64,000 nt of DNA from Blastopirellula marina. Its GTDB lineage: Bacteria; Planctomycetota; Planctomycetia; Pirellulales; Pirellulaceae. The stretch spans positions 434,001 to 498,000 of the forward strand of contig NZ_PUHY01000004.1 of the NCBI RefSeq assembly GCF_002967765.1, in the 5' to 3' direction. This document shows, piece after piece, positions 25,563 through 32,881 of this stretch; positions within the stretch are counted from its first letter, which is position 1; every line of letters begins with the position of its first letter. The position numbers and the translations under genes were made by a program. The notes beneath the pieces were generated by a model. The model ran no database searches, was not told where the DNA came from, and worked only from the letters and a program-made list of their open reading frames with translations.

Positions 25563-26648
25563 CTAGTTCGCACCCAGGGGGAACGAACTGACGATCGGCG
25601 GCAGATAGCTGGAAATGTAATATGCTTTCGGAGCCGAGAGCTCGAGCATTTTATCCCAGTTCATCGCTTTGCTTTGCGATAGGCCTATGTCGAATAGCGA
25701 GGTTGGTTGCGTGTAAGTTACCACGCGGGTCGAACCCACTTCGATGTTGGCCAACTCGGCAGCCCGCGCAACGGCTTCTTCAATGAAACCAATCTTATCG
25801 ACCAAACCGGAGTCCAGTGCTTGATTTGCCGTGAAGATCTCGCCGGTCGCCAGCACATCAAGCTTTTCAGGATCGGCCGCGAACTGAGGGCGTCCTTCCT
25901 TGACGATGTCTTTGAATCGCCCAAACGCCTGGTTGACGTATTCCTGCAAGATTTCGCGATTCTCTTCCGACATTTCACGGGTCATAGTCAGCATCTGCTT
26001 GCGCGGGTGACTCATGATTGAGTCGTCTTCAACGTGATATTCCTTCATCAGTCCCGAGACGTTGTAGTGCGGAATGATTACACCAATCGAACCCGTGGTG
26101 GTGGTCGGTTCGGCGAAGATCGAATCCTTTTCGTCCTCCACCGCCATCGACACGTAGTAACCGCCCGAAGTCGCCATGGCGCCCATGCTGACGACCAACG
26201 GAATGTCCCGTTCTTCCTTCAGCTTCTTCAGATGATGCAGGATATAGTCCGATCCGGTTACGGTGCCGCCGGGCGAGTCGACACGGACGACGACTGCCTT
26301 GACATCTTTGTCCTCGCGAACGAGATCGATTTGCTTGCGGATGTAGCCTTCGCCTGACATGATGACGCCGGTGATGTTGATCACGGCAATCTTGTCGTCG
26401 GCGGACTTATCGCCGGAGAAGTATTTCTCGGACACACCTTCGGTGGTGTTGTAGTAGCTTGCCGAACTGATGGCTTGCGCCAAGATGATCGGTACGCAGA
26501 ACATGACACCTAGCCAGCCAAAGACTGCTAGGATTCGCCAGAGGATACTGCCACGCGAGCCGTTCTGGATGATGATTTGCTGAGGAGGCGGTGCTTGGGG
26601 GGAATTGGAAAGCGGTTGGACCATGTCCGAGGGATCCTGATTGGCCAT
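25563..26648 (-). CDS. sppA: Signal peptide peptidase SppA (short, single-domain S49 peptidase)
   Basis: 361 residues: a Pro/Gln-rich cytoplasmic N-terminus (1-33), one membrane anchor (about 36-60), then an S49 domain outside. Ser161 in MGAMATSGGYYV is the nucleophile by family pattern; Lys217 in SHPRKQML is the likely general base of the Ser-Lys dyad. DSPGGTVTGSDYI and GSIGVI are conserved oxyanion and substrate-channel segments. Its length resembles the Bacillus-type single-domain enzyme, not the duplicated E. coli form. It degrades cleaved signal peptides in the membrane. Divergent from the TIM-barrel isomerase gene. Confidence 0.93.
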   Translation of the reverse strand: MANQDPSDMVQPLSNSPQAPPPQQIIIQNGSRGSILWRILAVFGWLGVMFCVPIILAQAISSASYYNTTEGVSEKYFSGDKSADDKIAVINITGVIMSGEGYIRKQIDLVREDKDVKAVVVRVDSPGGTVTGSDYILHHLKKLKEERDIPLVVSMGAMATSGGYYVSMAVEDEKDSIFAEPTTTTGSIGVIIPHYNVSGLMKEYHVEDDSIMSHPRKQMLTMTREMSEENREILQEYVNQAFGRFKDIVKEGRPQFAADPEKLDVLATGEIFTANQALDSGLVDKIGFIEEAVARAAELANIEVGSTRVVTYTQPTSLFDIGLSQSKAMNWDKMLELSAPKAYYISSYLPPIVSSFPLGAN

Positions 26649-26911
26649 AATTCGAGGGTCCTGCCTGCAAAAAAAAGGAATTTCGTATTCAAACTAAGCC
26701 GCAGTGGGGGTACGTAGTTTCCGTTATTCTACGTTCCAGCCAGGGAGTGGCAATTTGGCGAAGCGGCTTGCCTGGCAATTCAGCCAATTTATGAGAGGTT
26801 TCCACTCTGGTGTTGTCAAAACATGCCCAATCCCGGTAAGCTACGCCGGATTATCCAATCGTGATAATTAGTATTTCTAGAACATCCTATGGCAGGTGAA
26901 GGAGTCGAGCC

Positions 26912-27661
26912 GTGTTTGTTTCCGCTTCGACCGAGTGTTTTCCCGACTTACCCTTGCGTGATTGCATGGAAAAGCTGGTCGACTTGGAATTTAGCGCCGT
27001 CGATATGACGCTGGATGAAAACGGCGACCATCTGCGACCTTCCGATGTTCGCGATAACCTACAACGTGCGATCGATATTTGTCACGATACGCAGCGGTTG
27101 GTCATCTCGAACTTTCGTCTGCTGAGTACCGCCCAAGGGGACGATCGCTACCGCGAGTACGAAGAGATCTGCCGCCTGGCGAAAGCGGTAAAGGTTTCGT
27201 CGATCACCATTCCGAGTGGTGAGTTCGGAACGCCATTCAATGAAGAGGTCGAGCACCTCCGCGAGATGGTTGCGATCTCCGCTGCAGAAGGGATTGTGAC
27301 CAGCATGCACACGCATGTCGGCTGCTTGTCGCAGGACTGCGATACTATTCAGGTGCTTTGCGACAACGTTAAAGGCCTCGGCATCACGCTCGACCCCAGC
27401 CATTTCATCTGCCGCGAAGATGGCCCTAAGAGCTACGACAAGGTCTTAAAGTACGTGGCCCATATTTATTTGCGGGACACACGCCAAGACGCGATGCATG
27501 TACGCGTTGGTCAAGGGGAAGTCGAGTACGGTCGCTTGATCACGCAGTTGGAACAGTCAGGCTACAACCGAGCTCTGACCGTTCACATGCCTCCCCTGCC
27601 TGACACAGACCAGATGGCCGAAATGCGGAAGATTCGTCTTCTGCTGGAAAGCTTGCTCTAA
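26912..27661 (+). CDS. Sugar phosphate isomerase/epimerase-like TIM-barrel protein (AP endonuclease 2 fold)
   Basis: 249 residues starting at GTG 26912 with AAGGAG 7 nt upstream. Barrel strands and metal-ligand positions fit the xylose-isomerase-like family: STECFPDLPL at the start, EFSAVDMTL, IPSGEFGTP, MHTHVGCL (His-x-His), LDPSHF, HIYLRDTRQDAMHVRVGQGEVEYGRL and the closing LTVHMP. The Glu usually found in the final barrel strand appears replaced by His, so the metal site may be unusual. The substrate is unknown. It converges on the sirtuin gene with 11 bp between stops. Confidence 0.8.
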   Translation: MFVSASTECFPDLPLRDCMEKLVDLEFSAVDMTLDENGDHLRPSDVRDNLQRAIDICHDTQRLVISNFRLLSTAQGDDRYREYEEICRLAKAVKVSSITIPSGEFGTPFNEEVEHLREMVAISAAEGIVTSMHTHVGCLSQDCDTIQVLCDNVKGLGITLDPSHFICREDGPKSYDKVLKYVAHIYLRDTRQDAMHVRVGQGEVEYGRLITQLEQSGYNRALTVHMPPLPDTDQMAEMRKIRLLLESLL

Positions 27662-27672
27662 GAAGCAATCGC

Positions 27673-28419
27673 TCATAACGCGGCATCAATGGCCGCCAAC
27701 GCTTCGCCACAACTTCCGTCGATCAGCATATCGGCCATCGAATCGAGGCCGGTTTCGTCGCGGTTGATAATCACCAGCTTGGCACCAGAACGCTTGGCCA
27801 ATTCGGGCAAGCCTGCAGCCGGGTGGACCACCAAAGACGAGCCGACCGAAATCACCAAGTCAGCTTCCTGACACCATTGATAGGCCCGCTCGAGCGTCTT
27901 CTCCGGAAGCATCTGCCCGAACGAGACGGTCGCATGTTTGAGCCGACCTTCACCACAATCAGCGCATAGGGGCACTTCATTAGTTTGGCGGAAGTGCTCG
28001 ACGAGTGGATCAATGGAGAACCGGGCGTCGCAATCGAGGCAGTAAGCTTCGCGGGCCGTTCCATGCAATTCAAGAACGTCCTTGCTCCCACTAATTTGGT
28101 GCAGGCCATCAATATTCTGCGTGATGACGCCACGCACTCGCCCTGACTGCTCCCACTTGGCAATCGTCTGATGTCCGATGTTGGGCGAAGCGGCAGCGAA
28201 AGCGGTGTGCGCTTCCGTCTTTTGATTCCAGTACTCGTGGCGGGCTTCGGCAGAGCGGCAGAACTCGTCGAAGTAAACGGTTCGATACTTCGTCCAAACG
28301 CCCCCTGGTGAACGAAAATCGGGGATTCCGCTTTCGGTACTGATGCCAGCCCCCGTGAAAACGACCGCCGACTTGGCCTTGCTCAGCCACAAGGCAACGA
28401 GTTTGATTCCGGACGACAC
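27673..28419 (-). CDS. cobB: NAD-dependent protein deacylase, sirtuin (Sir2/CobB) family
   Basis: 248 residues, GTG start. Rossmann NAD-binding GAGISTESGIPDFRS (about 23-37), TQNIDGLH (about 100-107) and the catalytic His in LELHGT are all intact. Two Cys pairs (CLDC and CADC) form the structural zinc site. VGSSLVVHPAAGLP and IINRDET bind NAD. It removes acetyl or other acyl groups from Lys using NAD in the cytoplasm. It lacks the Tyr-x-x-Arg pocket of succinyl-preferring class III enzymes as far as can be seen, so deacetylation is more likely. Single gene. Confidence 0.93.
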   Translation of the reverse strand: MSSGIKLVALWLSKAKSAVVFTGAGISTESGIPDFRSPGGVWTKYRTVYFDEFCRSAEARHEYWNQKTEAHTAFAAASPNIGHQTIAKWEQSGRVRGVITQNIDGLHQISGSKDVLELHGTAREAYCLDCDARFSIDPLVEHFRQTNEVPLCADCGEGRLKHATVSFGQMLPEKTLERAYQWCQEADLVISVGSSLVVHPAAGLPELAKRSGAKLVIINRDETGLDSMADMLIDGSCGEALAAIDAAL

Positions 28420-28548
28420 GTGAATTATCCCTAAAAAATCAGCTTCATTTACTGCCCTGCATAGTGGAAACGCAGGGCAAGACTTGTATTTGCCATAGAG
28501 TTATGGCATCTTCAACCCATCTTTCTTCAAGAAAAGAATGCTTTTCCA

Positions 28549-30429
28549 GTGACCCCCCCTCCCCTGCCCCCTCTGTTCGAGTTCTCGGGAATGATTCCGT
28601 TTGATATCTGCTTGCTTGGTGATTCCCTGCTGACCGCGGACCAATACGCTTTGCTTTGCCTGCTCGTCGGCATGGCAACCGTGCTCGGTTTGATCATTGT
28701 CGTCCGTGCTAATGCGTTTCTGGCACTCATCGCAGCGGCCATGGTGGTCAGCCTAATGGCGGACGGCCCGATTCAAGACAAGTTTTCTCGTGTCGCTTCC
28801 TCGTTCGGTGGAACGGCTGGAGGTGTCGGTATCGTGATCGCTTTGGCGGCGATCATTGGAAAATGCATGTTGGATAGTGGCGCCGCCGATCGTGTGGTTC
28901 GGGCGTTCATGTCGATTTTCGGTGAGAAACGTTCACCGCTTGCCTTAATGGGCAGCGGGTTTGTTCTCGCGGTACCGGTCTTTTTCGATACCGTATTCTA
29001 CTTGCTCGTTCCGCTTGGACGTTCGCTGTTTCGTAAGACGCAGAAGAATTACCTTCTGTACGTCATGGCCATCGCCACCGGTGGCGCGATCACGCATACG
29101 TTGGTTCCACCAACCCCAGGTCCGCTCGTCGTGGCAGATCAGTTAAACGTCGACAAAGGATTGATGATTCTGATCGGCGCGGCAATCGCTTTCCCGGCAG
29201 CCTGTATGGGGTTGTGGTTTTCGTCGCTCATGAATCGCTGGATGCCGCTCCCGATGCGACCCCTTGGTGCCGAGCCTGAACCGGAAGCGATCCCCGACGA
29301 CAAACTACCTTCGTTGTGGGTCTCGCTTGCACCGGTCCTTTTGCCAGTGATTTTGATCTCAACAAACACCATTCTTACGACGATGGCCGATGCCGAACGT
29401 GCCGCGCAACTTCGCCCCGGTGATATCGCTGACTGGAGTACGTTCCGACAGCGCATAAAAGATGGTGTCGCCGCCGAAGGAGACGGAACGAATTTTGGGA
29501 AGCATGTGATCTCGACAATTCGTGGAGATGGCTCGAATGCGGAACGAGAGGAGTTGGCATCGTTACTTCTGCAAGATGGTTCGTTGAACGATGGACAGAA
29601 GGAAGTCGCACTCGATCGACTTAATCAATACTTGCTGGTTGACAAAAGCTTTCCTAAGAACCCCGATGCGTTTTTGGGATCGCGGCTGTCGAGTACGGCA
29701 CTCAGCCTTTCGCGGAAGCCGGTTGCTCGGATGAGTCCCGTCGAAGCGGAACGTATGAATCGTGAGACTTTGGAATCGGTGTACGGCCCGGAAGTTCTCA
29801 AGCGACATGTTTGGGATACGCGAAAGCGTGATTTGGCGAACATCACGTCGATGCTGGGAGACGCGAACTTCGCGCTGCTGATTTCCGCGGTAATTGCCAT
29901 GTGGACGTTGGCAGTACAACGACAATACTCGCTGAAAGAACTTGCTTCGTCAGTTGAGGTGTCGTTGATGAGTGGTGGCTTGATTATCTTGATCACGGCT
30001 GCTGGGGGCGCATTCGGTGCGATGCTGACGGTGGCGAACGTCGGCGATGCGATTCAAAACATGTTCCCAATTGGCTCAGATGCCTCATCGGCCAAGCTGT
30101 TAATTCTGTTCCTCGGTTTTGGTATCTCGGCCGTGCTGAAGATCGCTCAAGGATCCAGCACGGTGGCGATGATCACCTCGAGCGGGATGCTCGTGAGCCT
30201 GGCTTCTCCCGAGACACTCGGCTGCCACCCGGTCTACTTGGCGGCAAGTATCGGAGCCGGATCGCTGATCGGGTCTTGGATGAACGACAGTGGTTTCTGG
30301 ATCTTTGCCAAGATGAGCGGATTGACCGAAGTCGAAGCTTTGAAAACCTGGACTACCCTGCTCTTGGTGTTGGGCACAACGAGCTTTCTGGTCGCGCTGC
30401 TAATGGCGGCTGTGATGCCGTTGGCTTAG
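28549..30429 (+). CDS. GntP family permease with a large cytosolic or periplasmic insertion
   Basis: 626 residues, GTG start; ATG 28591 is an alternative that drops 14 residues. The flanking thirds match gluconate:H+ symporters: FGGTAGGVGIVIALAAIIGK, VPVFFDTVFYLLVPL, GGAITHTLVPPTPGPLVVA in the first half, and AGGAFGAML, LKIAQGSSTVAMITSS and GSWMNDSGFWIF in the second. Family members are about 440-450 residues; here about 150 polar residues (about 279-432) are inserted before the helix LLISAVIAMWTL. The substrate could be gluconate or another sugar acid. An inverted repeat begins at the first base after its stop codon. Confidence 0.9.
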   Translation: MTPPPLPPLFEFSGMIPFDICLLGDSLLTADQYALLCLLVGMATVLGLIIVVRANAFLALIAAAMVVSLMADGPIQDKFSRVASSFGGTAGGVGIVIALAAIIGKCMLDSGAADRVVRAFMSIFGEKRSPLALMGSGFVLAVPVFFDTVFYLLVPLGRSLFRKTQKNYLLYVMAIATGGAITHTLVPPTPGPLVVADQLNVDKGLMILIGAAIAFPAACMGLWFSSLMNRWMPLPMRPLGAEPEPEAIPDDKLPSLWVSLAPVLLPVILISTNTILTTMADAERAAQLRPGDIADWSTFRQRIKDGVAAEGDGTNFGKHVISTIRGDGSNAEREELASLLLQDGSLNDGQKEVALDRLNQYLLVDKSFPKNPDAFLGSRLSSTALSLSRKPVARMSPVEAERMNRETLESVYGPEVLKRHVWDTRKRDLANITSMLGDANFALLISAVIAMWTLAVQRQYSLKELASSVEVSLMSGGLIILITAAGGAFGAMLTVANVGDAIQNMFPIGSDASSAKLLILFLGFGISAVLKIAQGSSTVAMITSSGMLVSLASPETLGCHPVYLAASIGAGSLIGSWMNDSGFWIFAKMSGLTEVEALKTWTTLLLVLGTTSFLVALLMAAVMPLA

Positions 30430-30588
30430 CAGCCTGTTGAATTTCTCTGATCGGCTACATCATTGAGATAGGGGCGATTGCGGCGTTGTGAATTCCTCGA
30501 CATATCTAGTGGATATGCCTGCGGACTCACGCCTTGTCCTCGCCCCAATCTCAATGACTCGCTAACGAAGTAGAAAATCAATAGACTG
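30430..30588. repeat. 159-bp imperfect palindrome (possible MITE or long hairpin)
   Basis: The left arm begins CAGCCTGTTGAATTTCT and the right arm ends with the complement (AGAAAATCAATAGACTG). Inner segments also pair: TCATTGAGATAGGGGCGA with TCGCCCCAATCTCAATGA, GGCGTTGTGA with TCACGCC, and GACATATC with GATATGCC around a TAGTG centre. Arms are about 75 nt. No coding capacity and no obvious target-site duplication were seen. It starts immediately after the GntP stop, so it could serve as a terminator if transcribed, or be a non-autonomous mobile element. Confidence 0.75.
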
Positions 30589-30864
30589 TTCATCGCGCAG
30601 ATCACCGACTGAGTGCCACTAGTGCTGGCATTTCAGGGCATTTTCGCGGCATTTCGTTCTAAAAACGAACCAAATCGGTACCTTCCGCATACAATACATT
30701 GCGAAAGGAAGCCCGATGTAGGATCGGTTCAGGAAGTACCGCAGCGCCAGGACGCGCGATCGACGTAAGACTTGGGATATGGCTTAACCCGTTCCACCGG
30801 AACTCGGAATTCGGGCTGTAGCGTTTCTAGGGAAGATATCCCCCCAAAAACAGTCGTCGATTTT

Positions 30865-30893
30865 TTGACCAGGGCAAAATCGTGATCTATAGT
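30865..30893 (+). promoter_or_regulatory. Candidate sigma70 promoter of the CtpA-type protease
   Basis: TTGACC (30865-30870), 17-bp spacer, TATAGT (30888-30893). Transcription would start near 30900, about 145 nt before the chosen ATG at 31046. Because this start lies close before the upstream in-frame codon at 30944, it does not exclude it, but the signal peptide favours 31046. The stretch 30589-30864 shows nothing else recognisable. Confidence 0.6.
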
Positions 30894-31045
30894 GGACTGG
30901 GTCGAAATAACGGCCCGTCCTTCACGAGATTTACTCCCCCCAGTTGCCGGTACTTTCGACACGTTTTCAGTGCCCCCTTCTCTCCCGGGCCTGTTTAGTT
31001 CGCGTCGCCGCTGGCAGCAATGGAAACTGGACGCTGCGACGGACT

Positions 31046-32728
31046 ATGCACAAAACAACGACACCATATAAGTGGGCGATTGCTCTCCTTCTCGCCCTGG
31101 TCTCACTCGTTCCTGCGACTTCTTACGGTCAGGTTCGGATTCCTGATGAAGCGCGGATTGACGAAACTGCGGTTCGTGAGGTTTTGGCCAACGGCGAGCA
31201 GCTCGAGCGTCAAGGACGTTGGGGCGAGGCATTAACCTTCTACGAAGACGCCCTGCGTTTGAATGGTTTCGACGCCAGTGTTCAGCGTAAAGCGAACCTG
31301 GCTCGTCTGCACTATGATGTTGGCCGTCGCTATGCCGACCAAAGCTTCATCCGCTCGGTCGACACGATGAGCCGGGAAGATGCGCTTCACCTTTATGACG
31401 AAGTCTTGCGAAAGGTGCAGACCAGCTACGTCGACGCACCTCGTTGGAGTGACGTTGCTCGTGAAGGTCTAAAGCAGTTGGACGTCGCACTGAAAGAAGA
31501 GATCTTCGCGAATAAGAATCTTAAGAACGTTAGTCCTGATCAAATCACTCGCGTTCGCCAAATGTTGAACGAGAACGTCAACTGGCAGAACGTTGGTTCA
31601 CCACAGCAAGCCGTGGAAATGGCGAACTATGCCGCAGAACTGATGTGGCAAAATCTAGGCGTAATTCCCACGGCCACGATTTTGGAATTCGCTTGCGGAA
31701 CGGCTGCTTCGCTCGATCCATATACCAGCTTCCTCACCCAAGATCAGCTGAACGAAGTTTTCTCCCAAATCAAAGGTAACTTCGTTGGCTTGGGCGTGGA
31801 ATTGAAAGCAGATGAAAATTCGCTTTTGATCGTCAACTCGATCACCGGTAGCCCAGCTCATCAAGCGGGCATTCGTGGTGGCGACCGCATTGTCGCAGTC
31901 GACGGACAACGCTGCGAAGTAATCAGCACCAACAAAGCTGCCGACATGCTCAAGGGTGAGATCGGTTCGATGGTTCGCGTGACGGTCGTTTCGCCGAACC
32001 AACCGGCTCGTGAGTTGAACGTGCGACGCGATCGGGTTGAAGTCCCTAGCGTCGACAATATCCACATCATGGATGCGGAATCGAAGGTCGGCTACCTGAA
32101 GATTACCAGCTTCCAGGAAAACACCCCCGCGGATTTGAGTCAGGCGTTGTGGAAGCTACATCGCGATGGCATGCGAGCATTAGTGATCGATCTGCGTGGC
32201 AACCCAGGTGGACTGTTGCGGGCCTCGGTTGATATGGTCGACTTGTTCGTCGAGCAGGGAACGATCGTCTCGACTCGCGGTCGCAACGCTCGCGAAGACT
32301 TTGACTACACGGCTCACATGCCAGGCACCTGGAGAGTGCCGTTGGTCGTGCTGATCGATGCGAACTCGGCCAGTGCCAGCGAAATCTTTGCCGGTGCAAT
32401 TCGTGATCATGGACGCGGAACAGTCGTGGGTCAGCGTAGCTACGGTAAAGGTTCGGTGCAGGGGATCTTCCCGCTCGAAACCGCCGGAACAGGGCTCCGC
32501 TTGACGACAGCCAAATTCTTTTCGCCCAGTGGGCGAGCGATCAGCCGCAACGGCGTGATTCCAGACGTGAACGTGCGAGTGACGGCCAAGCCTGCCATGG
32601 ATGGTACTCACTACGTCGGTGACACAGCACCGCAGCATGATCCGGTCATGGATGCTGGTCTTGTTGCCGCACGACAACTGCTGGGTGCCCCAGGTGGACT
32701 GACGAACCGCACGCAAGCACAGCGTTAA
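31046..32728 (+). CDS. C-terminal processing peptidase (CtpA/Tsp type, S41A), exported
   Basis: 560 residues from ATG 31046, chosen because it opens a good signal peptide (about 1-28, ending TSYGQ). Residues about 38-125 contain TPR-like helices (RWGEALTFYEDALRLN). A PDZ domain follows (about 238-335, with IKGNFVGLGVEL and GSPAHQAGIRGGDRIVAVDG). The S41 core carries the dyad Ser443 (in NSASASEIFAG) and Lys468 (in SYGKGSVQ), 25 residues apart as in known CtpA/Tsp. It should trim or degrade periplasmic proteins. The N-terminal TPR is an addition to the usual layout and may recruit substrates or adaptors. Confidence 0.93.
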   Translation: MHKTTTPYKWAIALLLALVSLVPATSYGQVRIPDEARIDETAVREVLANGEQLERQGRWGEALTFYEDALRLNGFDASVQRKANLARLHYDVGRRYADQSFIRSVDTMSREDALHLYDEVLRKVQTSYVDAPRWSDVAREGLKQLDVALKEEIFANKNLKNVSPDQITRVRQMLNENVNWQNVGSPQQAVEMANYAAELMWQNLGVIPTATILEFACGTAASLDPYTSFLTQDQLNEVFSQIKGNFVGLGVELKADENSLLIVNSITGSPAHQAGIRGGDRIVAVDGQRCEVISTNKAADMLKGEIGSMVRVTVVSPNQPARELNVRRDRVEVPSVDNIHIMDAESKVGYLKITSFQENTPADLSQALWKLHRDGMRALVIDLRGNPGGLLRASVDMVDLFVEQGTIVSTRGRNAREDFDYTAHMPGTWRVPLVVLIDANSASASEIFAGAIRDHGRGTVVGQRSYGKGSVQGIFPLETAGTGLRLTTAKFFSPSGRAISRNGVIPDVNVRVTAKPAMDGTHYVGDTAPQHDPVMDAGLVAARQLLGAPGGLTNRTQAQR

Positions 32729-32881
32729 ATAACCGAGCAGGGGGGCTTGGCACGCTTCTTAACCAGCTCCCCTCTGGTTGGCGGCCTCTGAGGCAAGCGG
32801 TACGATTGAACGGATTGGATAAACCGCGCAAAGTCGCGATCTATCGCCCAAACCGTTTCCTCGTGGCGAAGGCCTCGCATC

